DNA from: Flavivirga jejuensis
GTDB taxonomy: Bacteria > Bacteroidota > Bacteroidia > Flavobacteriales > Flavobacteriaceae
Assembly: GCF_030540765.1 (NCBI RefSeq)
Contig: NZ_JAUOEL010000001.1
Location: forward strand, 62,001 to 126,000
Direction of reading: 5' to 3'
DNA: 64,000 bases
In this document: positions 19,084 to 28,496 of the stretch, piece by piece
Layout of the letters: each line of letters begins with the position of its first letter
How positions within the stretch are numbered: the first letter of the stretch is position 1
Notes under the pieces: generated by a model
What the model was told of the DNA's origin: nothing
The model's database searches: none
Seen by the model: only the letters and a program-made list of their open reading frames with translations
Position numbers and translations under genes: made by a program

Positions 19084-19830
19084 CTATAATTTTTTATGGG
19101 ATATATGTTCTTTGATAGTAGTCTCTACACTACTTATAAGTTCTTGTTTGTTTACAAAGGTACTAACTTTTATAGGCTTATGTACCGTAAAAGTCATATG
19201 AGTCCCTAAACCCATAGGGAATTTTCCATAACGAACTGTTTTCCAAGAGTTATTTATAGAAATAGGGACAACCAAAGCCGATGGTGCTTTTTTAAATAGA
19301 ATTTCTAAACCTTTTGTTTGAAATGGTTTCGGAAGACCATCTTTACTTCTTGTGCCTTCAGGGAAAATAACTGCAGCACGGTTATTTTTTTCAATGTATT
19401 CACCAAATTTCATGATAGCAGGTAAAGACTGCCGTGGATTTTTTCTATCTATTAAAGCAGATCCTCCATGGCGCAAATTGTAAGATACGCTAGGAATGCC
19501 TTTACCTAATTCTATTTTACTAATAAATTTAGGGTGGTATTTTCTTAAGAAAACAGACAAGGGAGAGATCTCATACATGCTTTGATGGTTGCAAACCACG
19601 ATAAGAGGTTGGTTTGTTTCAATATTATGCGGGTTGTTAAATGTAAATCGAGTGCCTAAAACATGAAGGCATCGCATTAAACAAAGGTTCATTAAATCAA
19701 CAGCTTTTTTATGCCCTTTATAACCAAAAGCGTTAAAAGACAGCCACTGAATGGGGTGGAATATCAACAATGTTATAAAAAAACAAAGTAAATAAATAGG
19801 GGTTAATAGGTACGACAACAATTTTTGCAT
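19084..19830 (-). CDS. plsC: 1-acyl-sn-glycerol-3-phosphate acyltransferase (PlsC family)
   Basis: I use the ATG at 19830 rather than the TTG at 19836. The 248-residue protein has an N-terminal membrane segment and the PlsC motifs NHQSMYE (His82), FPEGTRSKDGL and VVPISINNSW. The first motif reads H-x4-E instead of the usual H-x4-D, a single-base change (GAG for GAT/GAC). It should acylate lysophosphatidate. It is followed without gap by the acyl-ACP desaturase. A -7 element ends 3 nt before the ATG. Confidence 0.9.
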   Translation of the reverse strand: MQKLLSYLLTPIYLLCFFITLLIFHPIQWLSFNAFGYKGHKKAVDLMNLCLMRCLHVLGTRFTFNNPHNIETNQPLIVVCNHQSMYEISPLSVFLRKYHPKFISKIELGKGIPSVSYNLRHGGSALIDRKNPRQSLPAIMKFGEYIEKNNRAAVIFPEGTRSKDGLPKPFQTKGLEILFKKAPSALVVPISINNSWKTVRYGKFPMGLGTHMTFTVHKPIKVSTFVNKQELISSVETTIKEHISHKKL

Positions 19831-19833
19831 GCG

Positions 19834-19841
19834 CAAAAATA
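19834..19841 (-). promoter_or_regulatory. -7 promoter element directly before plsC
   Basis: On the minus strand this reads TATTTTTG (TAnnTTTG). Its final G is 3 nt from the plsC ATG at 19830, so the transcript of the plsC-desaturase operon would be leaderless or nearly so, as proposed for hemH. Confidence 0.55.
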
Positions 19842-19855
19842 AGTAAAAAGTAAGC

Positions 19856-20257
19856 TTAATACATAAGTACGCAGTCGTTATTTTCGCAATTTATACTTGT
19901 TGGCTGCAAAGTGAGTGCACAATCTGAAGGGATATCCCATTTTGTATTAAAAACGGCTTCTTTTTGGTTGTACTCTTTAACAATTGCTTGTAATTGTTCA
20001 ACATTAATAGAGGTTGTGTATGTTAAATAAGTCCAAGGACCACCACAGGGTTTACTTCCTAAAGCTATGAATTTGCATTCGGAGGTTTCATTACATACAG
20101 AGGTACTGGCTAAAGTCTCAATTTCTGCTTTTAATAAGCTGAGTTCTGATAATTCACTTTCATAGGTAGGCGTGTCATTATCGCTAGAAGTACAACCGGG
20201 AGCAACTAGTAAAATAAAACAGGTAAAAACCAATATGGGTTTTAAATACAGTTTCAT
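19856..20257 (-). CDS. Small cysteine-rich lipoprotein of unknown function
   Basis: The 133-residue protein has a lipoprotein signal peptide ending in LLVAPGC (Cys22). The mature part holds eight-odd cysteines spaced in pairs (VCNETSECKF, KPCGGPWTY, DCALTLQP, NCENNDCVL), which suggests disulphide bonds outside the cytoplasm. I know similar small Cys-rich lipoproteins in Bacteroidota but no function. It is separated from plsC by a short promoter gap. Confidence 0.8.
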   Translation of the reverse strand: MKLYLKPILVFTCFILLVAPGCTSSDNDTPTYESELSELSLLKAEIETLASTSVCNETSECKFIALGSKPCGGPWTYLTYTTSINVEQLQAIVKEYNQKEAVFNTKWDIPSDCALTLQPTSINCENNDCVLMY

Positions 20258-20311
20258 AAAGTCTTTTTTATAAGATGAGAAATTGGTAAATAGGTTGCGT
20301 AATGTGTATAA

Positions 20312-20338
20312 AAAAAACCACGACAGACGTGGTTTTTT
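20312..20338 (-). terminator. Intrinsic terminator after the bacilliredoxin gene
   Basis: AAAAAACCACG and CGTGGTTTTTT form a perfect 11-bp stem with a 5-nt loop (ACAGA). It has a T-run on either strand and lies between the bacilliredoxin stop and the next minus-strand gene. Confidence 0.85.
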
Positions 20339-20424
20339 AATTGTTATTATGGGTAAAGAAGAGGTTTGTTAAGCTTTTAGATTGTATAACAGACCACTAT
20401 GTTATTACTCACGTAATTAATATT

Positions 20425-20835
20425 TTAACAATGCTCGTTGTAAGCATCTATTAAGTTTTCTGAAATAAGTTCTGCTGGACGTCCTTCAATATGATGACGC
20501 TCTAACATGTGTACTAATTCACCATCTTTAAATAATGCCATACATGGAGAACTTGGTGGAAACGGAATCATGTGACCACGAGCCGTATCTACTGCTTCTT
20601 TATCAACACCTGCAAAAACAGTAACTATGTTTGTAGGACGCTTTTCATTTTGTAAACTCATTCTTGCTCCTGGACGGGCATTGGCTGCTGCACAACCACA
20701 AACTGAATTTACAACCATTAAAGTTGTTCCTTCTTTTGCTAAAGCAGCATCAACAGCTTCGGAAGTATGTAATTCTTCAAAACCAACATTTGTTAAATCT
20801 TCGCGCATTGGTTTTACTAATTCTGCTGGATACAT
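20425..20835 (-). CDS. BrxA/BrxB-family bacilliredoxin
   Basis: This 136-residue thioredoxin-fold protein carries the CGC active site at residues 46-48 (VNSVCGCAAANARPG), the signature of YphP/YqiW-type bacilliredoxins that remove bacillithiol from S-thiolated proteins. The C-terminus HHIEGRPAELISENL is also typical. Whether this organism makes bacillithiol cannot be told from the window. A perfect -7 element (TATCTTTG, 20872-20879) lies 36 bp upstream. Confidence 0.93.
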   Translation of the reverse strand: MYPAELVKPMREDLTNVGFEELHTSEAVDAALAKEGTTLMVVNSVCGCAAANARPGARMSLQNEKRPTNIVTVFAGVDKEAVDTARGHMIPFPPSSPCMALFKDGELVHMLERHHIEGRPAELISENLIDAYNEHC

Positions 20836-20871
20836 ATTTTTAAATTTTTATAATTTACTATTTTTAGACTG

Positions 20872-20879
20872 CAAAGATA
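20872..20879 (-). promoter_or_regulatory. -7 promoter element of the bacilliredoxin gene
   Basis: Minus strand TATCTTTG, an exact TAnnTTTG match, 36 nt before the ATG. Confidence 0.6.
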
Positions 20880-20922
20880 CCAATTGTGTAACAAATTATG
20901 AATGCAATCTACTAACAAATAG

Positions 20923-20930
20923 TATATTTG
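20923..20930 (+). promoter_or_regulatory. -7 promoter element of the TerB-DnaJ gene
   Basis: TATATTTG, an exact TAnnTTTG match, 24 nt before the ATG at 20955; it forms a divergent promoter pair with the bacilliredoxin promoter. Confidence 0.6.
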
Positions 20931-20954
20931 ACGATAAACAAAATTTATACTTAC

Positions 20955-21734
20955 ATGAGTTTTTCAAAATGGATAGGTGGTGCTTTAGGTTGGTCTTTTG
21001 GTGGGCCAATAGGAGCAATTATTGGAGTGGCATTGGGTAGCTTTGTTGACTCTTTATCAAATGGTAAAGGCAGTCCGTTTTTAGAAGAAGGGGAGCCACA
21101 ACAAAGAAGAAGAGCTACTTACGGCACGCAATCTGGACAACGTCCACAAACACAATCTGGCGATTTCGAATTGAGTTTACTTATACTAGCCTCTATAGTT
21201 ATAAAAGCAGATGGTGTACAAGATCAAAGAGAATTGGATTTTGTACGTCAGCAATTTGTAAGTATGTATGGTAAAGAACGTGCTAATCATGCATTCAGGT
21301 TATTTAAAAACATTAGCAGTCAAAGTAATATTTCTACCAGACAAGTCTGCTTGCAGATTAAACAAATGATGGATCATCCATCGCGTTTACAGCTCATGCA
21401 TTTTTTATTTGGTATTGCTAAGGCCGATGGTACTGTAACGGAAGATGAGGAACGCCAAATTTACACTATGGCGGGATATCTAGGGATTAGTTCTCGCGAT
21501 TATGAAAGTATTAAAGCGATGTTTTATAACAGTAGCGATAATGCCTATAAAATTCTGGAAATAGATAAAAGTGCTACGGTTGATGAAATAAAAAAAGCAT
21601 ATCGAAAAATGGCTAAAAAGTACCACCCAGATAAAGTGATTCATTTAGGGAAAGAGCATCAAGTTGGTGCTGAAGAGAAATTTAGACAGGTGCAAATGGC
21701 TTATGAGCATTTGCAGAAGGAACGGAAGTTTTAA
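20955..21734 (+). CDS. TerB-like/DnaJ-domain (DjlA-type) co-chaperone
   Basis: I use the ATG at 20955 (259 residues) rather than the TTG at 20928. The N-terminus has a Gly-rich hydrophobic membrane segment ([19 protein letters not shown]). The middle (about 60-175) is a TerB-like helical domain with [19 protein letters not shown] and [12 protein letters not shown] acidic repeats. The C-terminus is a J domain with the HPD tripeptide (KKYHPDKVI). This order matches DjlA, a membrane-bound DnaK co-chaperone. The original target is unknown. Confidence 0.9.
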   Translation: MSFSKWIGGALGWSFGGPIGAIIGVALGSFVDSLSNGKGSPFLEEGEPQQRRRATYGTQSGQRPQTQSGDFELSLLILASIVIKADGVQDQRELDFVRQQFVSMYGKERANHAFRLFKNISSQSNISTRQVCLQIKQMMDHPSRLQLMHFLFGIAKADGTVTEDEERQIYTMAGYLGISSRDYESIKAMFYNSSDNAYKILEIDKSATVDEIKKAYRKMAKKYHPDKVIHLGKEHQVGAEEKFRQVQMAYEHLQKERKF

Positions 21735-21867
21735 TTGATATATGCATAAAAATTAAGGCTGCTTCAAAAAAATAAAAATTTAAATGTTATAAACCAGTTT
21801 GATACCCAATTAAAATTGAATGATGATGATGTGCTGGAAGCTATAGGTGTTTGTAAATAGTATTTTA

Positions 21868-22190
21868 ATGAATCAAAATCAGGTTAAAATAAAGCTATTA
21901 GAAGAAATTTCGAAAACCGAAAAGCCAATCTTAGACTAAAAGAATTGACAAAACCGATAACTCCAGATGTTTCTATTGGTAGAGTAAGCAGAATGGATGC
22001 CATAAATAATAAAAGTGTTAATGAAGCATCTTTGCGTCAGGCAGAAATTAAACTTGGTAACTTTAAGCGTGCTCTTGATAGGTTTGGAACCGAAGATTTT
22101 GGTGTTTGTTTAAAATGTAAACAAGCTATACCAGTAGGTAGAATATTAATTCGTCCATAAAGTTTATTATGTGTTAATTGTGCGAGTTAG
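21868..22190 (+). pseudogene. DksA/TraR-family zinc-finger gene, frameshifted and with a stop codon
   Basis: The reading frame opens at the ATG 21868 (MNQNQVKIKLLEEISKTEK) and hits TAA at 21937; the rest continues one frame over with NLRLKELTKPITPDVSIGRV and the family-typical AINNKSVNEASLRQAE. The first zinc-finger Cys pair is seen in GVCLKCKQAIP. A TAA at 22158 then stands where the next codon should be Glu, and past it the same frame encodes SLLCVNCAS and a stop at 22188, the missing second Cys pair. So at least one indel and one nonsense change inactivate the gene. The intact protein would have had about 107 residues. Confidence 0.85.
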
Positions 22191-22208
22191 AATAATAAAC
22201 TAAAAACT

Positions 22209-23447
22209 ATGCAAAACAATAGTCATTCAAAACCAGCATTGATTTATGCTATAGCGTATTGTTTTGAAAGAGCATCATATTATGGGATAAGGACAGTTAT
22301 TGTGCTTTATATGGTTGGCGAAACATTAAAAATGTCTAATCATGAGGCTATGGGAACCTTTGGATGGTTTTCTTTGTTTATTGTTTTTTCCAAAATTTTA
22401 GGAGGACTTTTGGGGGATTTATTAGTGGGCAATAAAAAAGTCATGCTTATTGGTGGCACTTTACAAACTTTAGGCTGTTTTATATTATGTATTCAATCTC
22501 TGACTTCTTTATATATTGGTTTTGGGTTAATAATTTTAGGTTCTGGATTATTCACATCTAACGCGATTGCGGAGTTTGGTAAGCAGTATTTGATAAATAA
22601 ACCAAAATTATTAGATGCAGGTTTTACATTGTTGCATTTAGGAATTACCATAGGCTCATTTATTGGGATTATAATTTTAGGTTATGTAGCTGAGTCAAAT
22701 TTTAATTATGGATTTATAGTAGCTGGGATGTTAATAATGTTGGCTACCGTTCTTGCGGTATTTACAAATAAGAATCAAGGTGTTTTATCATCTAATTATA
22801 AAAACATAAGCATAAATAAAAAGTTGCTATATATTATTGCGGTAATAATTACTTCTGGTATTTTTTGGATAGTCTATCAGAGCACATACTTTGAGGTCTA
22901 TACAATTCAAGAAAAAGTTTTTGATGGTATTGATCTGATTCCAGAAATTTATTTAAAAACGGAACTTAGTTCTTATTTTGGAATAATTGTTATCTCCATT
23001 TTAGCTTTAGTTTGGACTTACATTTATACAAATTCATTTTTTAAGATTTTTTTAGGATTAATAGCTTCTGCATTATCTTTTATAATTTTATTGTTTATTC
23101 CAGAAACCCCAAATTCTTTAAGTTTAATCATTTTTATGCTGTCAGCTTTTCTGCTTTCTGCAGGGGAAATGCTTATCTCTCCCATTTTGTATTCTGTAAT
23201 AGCTAAATTAAGTAACCCTAAGTATTTAGCCATTATTTTATCTTTAATAACAATTCCTTATATGCTATTCAATAATATTTCTGGAATAATAACAGCGTAT
23301 AGTAATGAAATAAGTTATAATACTATCTTTTTAATATCTGCTTTTATTCTTCTGGTATTTGGAGTTATAGCTTATGTTTTATCTTTAATATATAAAAAAG
23401 ATGATAGAATTCACTTATCTAAAGAAGCAGAAGAATTTTTGTCTTAA
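22209..23447 (+). CDS. POT-family (proton-dependent oligopeptide) MFS transporter
   Basis: The 412-residue membrane protein has about 12 hydrophobic segments. Near the N-terminus it shows FERASYYGIRTVIVLYM, a form of the ExxER-containing POT motif, and GGLLGDLLVGNKKVMLIGG between TM2 and TM3. POT transporters import di- and tripeptides with protons. It is shorter than the usual ~500 residues, and the central TM pair of bacterial POTs may be missing. It stands alone after the DksA-like pseudogene. Confidence 0.8.
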   Translation: MQNNSHSKPALIYAIAYCFERASYYGIRTVIVLYMVGETLKMSNHEAMGTFGWFSLFIVFSKILGGLLGDLLVGNKKVMLIGGTLQTLGCFILCIQSLTSLYIGFGLIILGSGLFTSNAIAEFGKQYLINKPKLLDAGFTLLHLGITIGSFIGIIILGYVAESNFNYGFIVAGMLIMLATVLAVFTNKNQGVLSSNYKNISINKKLLYIIAVIITSGIFWIVYQSTYFEVYTIQEKVFDGIDLIPEIYLKTELSSYFGIIVISILALVWTYIYTNSFFKIFLGLIASALSFIILLFIPETPNSLSLIIFMLSAFLLSAGEMLISPILYSVIAKLSNPKYLAIILSLITIPYMLFNNISGIITAYSNEISYNTIFLISAFILLVFGVIAYVLSLIYKKDDRIHLSKEAEEFLS

Positions 23448-23464
23448 ATAGCTTTTGAATAAGT

Positions 23465-24232
23465 TTAGTTTTTTGCCTTATAATGAGCATCAATATAATC
23501 AATAGCCTCTTGTTGTGTTAAAATTGCAAACTTTTTATAACGATCGTGTACATCAACAATTTCATCTAAAGCCTTTTTAATAAGAGGTTTGTTTTTCCAA
23601 GAATTAAGATGTGTTACAACGGTTTTTAAACACCCGTTTTTATATGCAATTTGTCCAATTACATGAATTAAAGTATCGGAAACACGACGCGTTTCATCAA
23701 ATTCTAGCTCCTTTAATAACGGTAAAATGTCTTGAGGATGTGTGCGACCACGTAATTCAATACCATGACAAATTTCTCGTCTAATCTCTTTATCGGAATG
23801 TTTTAAATAAGTCTTTGCCCAAGCTAAAACAGGAATTGGGTTTTTCTCCCCCATTTTTTTCACAGAACCTATTACAGCATTTCTAACAGAATGATGTTTA
23901 TCAAACAAGCCAGTATCAAAAAACGTTTGAACTTTATCAAAATGAAATTTACCAATTTCGCCAGCCGCATTGACTGTTGTTTGACGCACTTTTTCAAAGT
24001 CGGATTTTAATAAATCTTTTAAAGTTAAAAGAATCGTCTTTTGTAATTCTGGTTTAGAATAAAAGAACTTACCAATAGCTAAATACCCTGTTTTACGAAT
24101 ATAGGTGTCTTCATCAGAAAAGTATTTTATAATATTTTCTGTATTATTTGAGGTTAGATCATGAATGATTTCTCGATTGATTTTTTCAACGAGTTGATTT
24201 CGCTCTTCTTTTGATAAATCGTAGAATCCCAT
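23465..24232 (-). CDS. HEAT-repeat protein
   Basis: The 255-residue protein is almost wholly helical, with repeats of about 35-40 residues such as EDTYIRKTGYLAIGKFF, EKVRQTTVNAAGEIGKF and HHSVRNAVIGSVKKMGE. These have the Arg/Asp pattern of HEAT or DNA-alkylation-repair-like repeats. Function is unknown; such folds bind proteins or DNA. A fragment of a response-regulator gene ends 2 bp upstream of its start. Confidence 0.75.
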   Translation of the reverse strand: MGFYDLSKEERNQLVEKINREIIHDLTSNNTENIIKYFSDEDTYIRKTGYLAIGKFFYSKPELQKTILLTLKDLLKSDFEKVRQTTVNAAGEIGKFHFDKVQTFFDTGLFDKHHSVRNAVIGSVKKMGEKNPIPVLAWAKTYLKHSDKEIRREICHGIELRGRTHPQDILPLLKELEFDETRRVSDTLIHVIGQIAYKNGCLKTVVTHLNSWKNKPLIKKALDEIVDVHDRYKKFAILTQQEAIDYIDAHYKAKN

Positions 24233-24233
24233 T

Positions 24234-24281
24234 TTAATTAACTTCTAGTTTATAACCCACACCATGTATATTTACTATGTT
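24234..24281 (-). pseudogene. Fragment of an OmpR-type response regulator C-terminus
   Basis: On the minus strand 15 codons and a stop read NIVNIHGVGYKLEVN. This is the typical end of the winged-helix effector domain of OmpR/PhoB regulators (V-N-V-H-G-V-G-Y-K-L). No upstream part of the gene is present, so only the tail survives. Confidence 0.6.
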
Positions 24282-24285
24282 TAAG

Positions 24286-24413
24286 ATGGAACATATCAAA
24301 ATGAATTCAAAACTTATTATCGATAGAACCAGATGGGGTATTAAATACGAATCGAAAGGTCTGTTTGTCAGCTTAAAAATAATATTATTTCTGATGCCTC
24401 TAGAAGATGGTTG
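24286..24413 (+). pseudogene. Decayed C-terminal fragment of a YceI-like protein
   Basis: The plus strand encodes KLIIDRTRWGIKYESKGLFV and, after a one-base frame change, KNNIISDA. This resembles the conserved C-terminal part of YceI-family periplasmic lipid-binding proteins (TIDRTKWxVRYGSxxFF, then a D-K-x-I-x-D-D-F block). The start and end are missing. Confidence 0.45.
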
Positions 24414-25430
24414 TTAATCTTCAAAAACAATCGTAGACTTCTCACTACCTACAGACAACTTAACGGTTCTCCCTAAAATCATAGCCCGATTGTCTTTTTC
24501 GTGTCCTGCAGGCATGTTAAAGGCAATAGGAAAACCATAATCGGATAAAACGTCTAAAACAAGTTGTTCGATAGAAGCTCCCCAAAGTGTGGTGTTTTTT
24601 CTAAGTTTGGTCATACCTCCAACAACGACACCTTTACAATTCTCAAAATAACCAGCACGTTTTAGGCTTTGTAACATACGGTCTATATGGTATTTGTATT
24701 CACCAATTTCTTCAATAAACAGTATTTTTCCAGAAGTATCAATACTTGTTTTAGAACCTAACATGGTATGCAACATGGTTAAGTTGCCGCCAACTATAGG
24801 CGCAGATGCATTTCCAGTTTTGTTGTATGTAGAACCTTTTAAAGTATAAGATAAAGATTTTCCAAAAATAGCATCTTTAAATGTTGAAAGTGTTTCTTTA
24901 ATAGGGCTTAAATCATCTTGTAAACTACTACACATCATAGCATGGATAGATTGAGTTCCTTCATTATGAATTTGATTATGAAGTGCTGTAATATCGGAAT
25001 AACCAATAAGCCATTTGGGGTTTTCTTTAAACTTGGTATAATCTAATTTATCTAGTATTCTAACGGTTCCGTAGCCACCGCGAGCACACCAAATGGCACT
25101 AATTTTGGGATCGTCCAAAGCATTTTGAAAATCTTCACAACGTTCATCATCAGTTCCAGCAAAATGATTGGCTTGACTATAAACATGTTTACCAACAATA
25201 GGATGCAACCCCCAACTTTTTAAAAGAGCTTTGGCTTGATTCACTTCTTTAGTTCTGTTTTTTAAAACGCCCGAAGGTGCAACGATAGCAACCGTATCGC
25301 CTACTTTTAAATATGGTGGCTGTATCAATGTATTTGTTTTAATTGATGCTGTGTTTTGCGCTGAAATATTTTTTTCTCCAAAGAAAAAAAGGACACAACA
25401 TAATGCAGTAAGTAATGATATTTTTGACAT
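24414..25430 (-). CDS. LD-carboxypeptidase (peptidase family S66)
   Basis: Using the ATG at 25430 gives a 338-residue protein with a signal peptide (MSKISLLTALCCVLFFFG...SAQ). The S66 family blocks are present: VGDTVAIVAPSG near the mature start, CARGGYG, the nucleophile Ser in GYSDITALH, the catalytic Glu region LFIEEIGEYKYHIDRML, and the C-terminal NMPAGHEKDN with the catalytic His. The family removes terminal D-Ala from murein tetrapeptides in peptidoglycan recycling; a secreted form is usual in Bacteroidota. Confidence 0.92.
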   Translation of the reverse strand: MSKISLLTALCCVLFFFGEKNISAQNTASIKTNTLIQPPYLKVGDTVAIVAPSGVLKNRTKEVNQAKALLKSWGLHPIVGKHVYSQANHFAGTDDERCEDFQNALDDPKISAIWCARGGYGTVRILDKLDYTKFKENPKWLIGYSDITALHNQIHNEGTQSIHAMMCSSLQDDLSPIKETLSTFKDAIFGKSLSYTLKGSTYNKTGNASAPIVGGNLTMLHTMLGSKTSIDTSGKILFIEEIGEYKYHIDRMLQSLKRAGYFENCKGVVVGGMTKLRKNTTLWGASIEQLVLDVLSDYGFPIAFNMPAGHEKDNRAMILGRTVKLSVGSEKSTIVFED

Positions 25431-25473
25431 AATGTAAATGTACATTTTTTTTCTAAATCGTTTTCAAAATGTG

Positions 25474-25481
25474 TATTTTTG
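25474..25481 (+). promoter_or_regulatory. Putative -7 promoter element upstream of metG
   Basis: TATTTTTG matches TAnnTTTG and lies 124 nt before metG. The leader contains an inverted TCATTCTGA...TCACAATGA pair (25503-25590), a REP-like sequence. Confidence 0.45.
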
Positions 25482-25604
25482 TAGCTTATTAAAAACGAAA
25501 CGTCATTCTGATTTTTTTAAAAACGTGAGAATCTGCAAAATTTTAACTGAAACAAGCAGTTTGTTACGTCGCTTCTTTCCTCACAATGACAAATAAACAA
25601 ACGA

Positions 25605-27680
25605 ATGAATACACCAAAAAGATATACCATTACAACGGCACTTCCTTATACAAATGGCCCTATTCATATTGGACATTTGGCAGGGGTTTATGTTCCAGCA
25701 GATATTTATGCACGTTATTTACGATTAACAGGAAACGATGTTATATTAATTGGTGGTAGTGATGAGCACGGCGTACCAATTACAATTAAAGCAAAAAAAG
25801 AGGGCGTAACACCACAGGATGTTGTAGATAAATACCATGCGATTATTAAAAAATCGTTTGAAGATTTTGGAATTACGTTTGATAATTATTCCCGTACGTC
25901 TGCGAAAATTCATCATAAAACAGCTTCAGAGTTTTTCACGACTTTAAATGATAAAAATGAGTTTATCGAGGAAGTAACAGAACAATTGTATGATGCTGAA
26001 GCAAATCAGTTTTTAGCAGATCGTTTTGTAGTGGGAACCTGCCCAAAATGTGGAAATGAAGAAAGTTATGGAGACCAATGTGAAAACTGTGGAACCAGCC
26101 ATAATGCTACCGATTTAATAAATCCGAAATCTGCATTAACAGGAAATGTACCTAGTTTAAAACAAACAAAACACTGGTTTTTACCTTTAGATAAGCATGA
26201 AGCCTTTTTAAAAGAATGGATTCTTGAAGGACATAAAAAAGATTGGAAACCTAATGTTTATGGGCAGTGTAAATCTTGGATTGATGATGGCTTACGTCCG
26301 CGTGCAGTAACCAGAGATTTAGATTGGGGAATCCCAGTGCCTGCGGAAGGTGGCGAAGGGAAAGTGCTTTATGTTTGGTTTGATGCTCCAATAGGTTATA
26401 TCTCATCTACTGTAGAATGGGCAGAACGCGAAGGAAAAGATTGGAAACCTTATTGGAAAGATAAAGACACCAAATTGGTTCATTTTATAGGAAAAGATAA
26501 TATTGTATTCCACTGTATTATTTTCCCAGCCATGTTAAAAGCGGAAGGATCTTATATTTTACCAGAAAATGTACCTGCTAATGAGTTTTTAAATTTAGAA
26601 GGTAATAAACTATCAACCTCGAAAAATTGGGCGGTTTGGTTACCAGAATATTTGGAAGCGTTTCCTGGACAGCAAGATGTATTGCGTTATGCATTAACAG
26701 CCAATGCACCAGAGACCAAGGATAACGATTTTACGTGGAAAGATTTTCAAGCCAGAAACAATAATGAATTGGTAGCCATTTTTGGAAATTTTATTAATCG
26801 TGTTGTGGTACTAACTAATAAGTATTATGGTGGCGTGATTCCTACTGCAAATGCATTATCTCAAGTAGATGAAGAAACATTGGCAGCAGTAAAAGCTTAT
26901 CCCGATGTGATTTCTAGTTCTATTGAGCGGTATCGTTTTAGAGAAGCGCAGCAAGAACTTATGAATTTAGCGCGACTTGGGAATAAATATTTAGCAGACG
27001 AAGAACCTTGGAAAGTGATTAAAGTAGATGAAGAACGTACACAAACCATCATGTATGTGGCGCTGCAAATAGCATCTGCTTTAGCGACGTTAAGCGAACC
27101 ATTTTTACCATTTACATCGACTAAGTTGAAAAATATACTGAATATTACGTTGAGCGAAGTCGAAACGTCATGGAATGAGGTAAAAACAAAAGAAATATTG
27201 CTACCATCTGGTCACCAAATAGGAAAAGCAGAACTACTATTTTCTAAAATAGAAGATGAGACAATACAGGCACAATTAAATAAATTAGAGGCTAGCAAAG
27301 AAGCAAATGAAATTGCTAATGCTGTTGTAGAACCACAAAAAGATACCATCACATTTGATGATTTTACCAAATTAGACATGAGGGTTGGTACTATTATAGA
27401 AGCCGAAAAAATGCCAAAGGCTAAAAAACTACTGGTTTTAAAAGTAGATACAGGTATTGATGTACGAACCATTGTTTCTGGTATTGCTGAAAGTTTTACA
27501 GCAGAAGAAGTGGTTGGAAAGCGTGTTACTGTTTTAGTGAATCTAGCACCAAGAGCTTTACGTGGTGTTGAGAGTGAGGGTATGATTTTAATGACCGAAA
27601 CTCCAGAGGGGAAATTGGTTTTTGTGAATCCAGATACTTCCACTGCGCTTGGTACAGGTAATGGGTTACAGATAAGCTAA
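25605..27680 (+). CDS. metG: Methionyl-tRNA synthetase MetG
   Basis: The 691-residue enzyme charges tRNA-Met. HIGH is at residues 21-24 and the KMSKS loop appears as KLSTS at 335-339. The zinc-binding knuckle reads [18 protein letters not shown] (about 144-161). The C-terminus (about 580-691) is a tRNA-binding EMAP/Trbp111-like domain ([19 protein letters not shown]), as in the dimeric long form. It is followed 29 bp later by a ferritin gene. Confidence 0.97.
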   Translation: MNTPKRYTITTALPYTNGPIHIGHLAGVYVPADIYARYLRLTGNDVILIGGSDEHGVPITIKAKKEGVTPQDVVDKYHAIIKKSFEDFGITFDNYSRTSAKIHHKTASEFFTTLNDKNEFIEEVTEQLYDAEANQFLADRFVVGTCPKCGNEESYGDQCENCGTSHNATDLINPKSALTGNVPSLKQTKHWFLPLDKHEAFLKEWILEGHKKDWKPNVYGQCKSWIDDGLRPRAVTRDLDWGIPVPAEGGEGKVLYVWFDAPIGYISSTVEWAEREGKDWKPYWKDKDTKLVHFIGKDNIVFHCIIFPAMLKAEGSYILPENVPANEFLNLEGNKLSTSKNWAVWLPEYLEAFPGQQDVLRYALTANAPETKDNDFTWKDFQARNNNELVAIFGNFINRVVVLTNKYYGGVIPTANALSQVDEETLAAVKAYPDVISSSIERYRFREAQQELMNLARLGNKYLADEEPWKVIKVDEERTQTIMYVALQIASALATLSEPFLPFTSTKLKNILNITLSEVETSWNEVKTKEILLPSGHQIGKAELLFSKIEDETIQAQLNKLEASKEANEIANAVVEPQKDTITFDDFTKLDMRVGTIIEAEKMPKAKKLLVLKVDTGIDVRTIVSGIAESFTAEEVVGKRVTVLVNLAPRALRGVESEGMILMTETPEGKLVFVNPDTSTALGTGNGLQIS

Positions 27681-27709
27681 AGAATTTATTAACTTTATAA
27701 AAAAATATT

Positions 27710-28228
27710 ATGTTATTAAAAAAAATAGAAAACGCACTTAATAATCAGATTAAAATAGAAGCAGAATCTTCTCAAATATATCTGGCTATGGCGTGTTGGG
27801 CAGAAGTAAAAGGGCTTGAAGGTGTGGCTGGCTTTATGTACGATCAATCTCAGGAAGAACGAGACCACATGCTTAAACTTGTTAAGTTTGTTAATGAGCG
27901 TGGTGGACATGCGCAAATATCTGCATTAAAAGCTCCAAATGTGACTTTCGAATCTTTTAAAGAAATGTTTGAAATGCTTTTAAAGCACGAGGTTTTTGTA
28001 TCTGAAAGTATCAATGAATTAGTGCATACTTCGTTACAGGAAAAAGATTATGCGACACATAACTTTTTACAATGGTACGTATCAGAACAAATTGAAGAAG
28101 AAGCTATGGCACGTACAATTTTAGATAAAATAAACCTAATTGGAGATGATAAAGGGGGCCTTTATTTATTTGATAGAGATATCCAGCAAATATCAGTCGT
28201 TTCTGCTTCTTCAGAAACGCCAGAATAA
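27710..28228 (+). CDS. ftnA: Ferritin
   Basis: The 172-residue protein is a non-haem bacterial ferritin that stores iron as ferric mineral. Ferroxidase-centre residues lie in EAESSQIYLAMACWAE and in SQEERDHMLKLVKF (ExxH), with a further Glu and Gln in SEQIEEEAMARTI. The length is normal. It follows metG on the same strand and may share its transcript. Confidence 0.95.
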   Translation: MLLKKIENALNNQIKIEAESSQIYLAMACWAEVKGLEGVAGFMYDQSQEERDHMLKLVKFVNERGGHAQISALKAPNVTFESFKEMFEMLLKHEVFVSESINELVHTSLQEKDYATHNFLQWYVSEQIEEEAMARTILDKINLIGDDKGGLYLFDRDIQQISVVSASSETPE

Positions 28229-28271
28229 TTTTAATCTAAAGAATTCTTCGACGTTCTGTGTCGGGCTGGCA

Positions 28272-28496
28272 AAGCTACAGTGTATCCACAAATATTAATA
28301 TTATAGATATGCTTAAAAAATAATACTATATAAAAAGGTAGACACGAATTTCACGAATTTTCCTGCCTACCGGAAGATTTCAAACCTGTATAAGTATTAT
28401 GACAGACTGAAAGTCTGATTCGTGCTAATGTTAGGTATAGCGATTTCAACGACATTGAGATTCTATTCGTGTAAATTTGTGCAATTCGTGTCTTAA
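28272..28496. repeat. Dispersed ~225-bp repeat, copy 1
   Basis: This stretch matches 56652-56864 over nearly its whole length, with scattered substitutions and small gaps. It includes TGTATCCACAAATATTAATA, CCTGCCTACCGG, the hairpin CAGACT-gaa-AGTCTG and the end GTGCAATTCGTGTCTTAA. No reading frame is conserved between the copies, so it is a noncoding mobile-type repeat. It lies 3' of ftnA. Confidence 0.85.

Noticed and set aside
21735-21867. Possible second decayed gene before the DksA-like pseudogene
   Set aside because: Short fragment (LNDDDVLEAIGVCK) with no family match and no extension.
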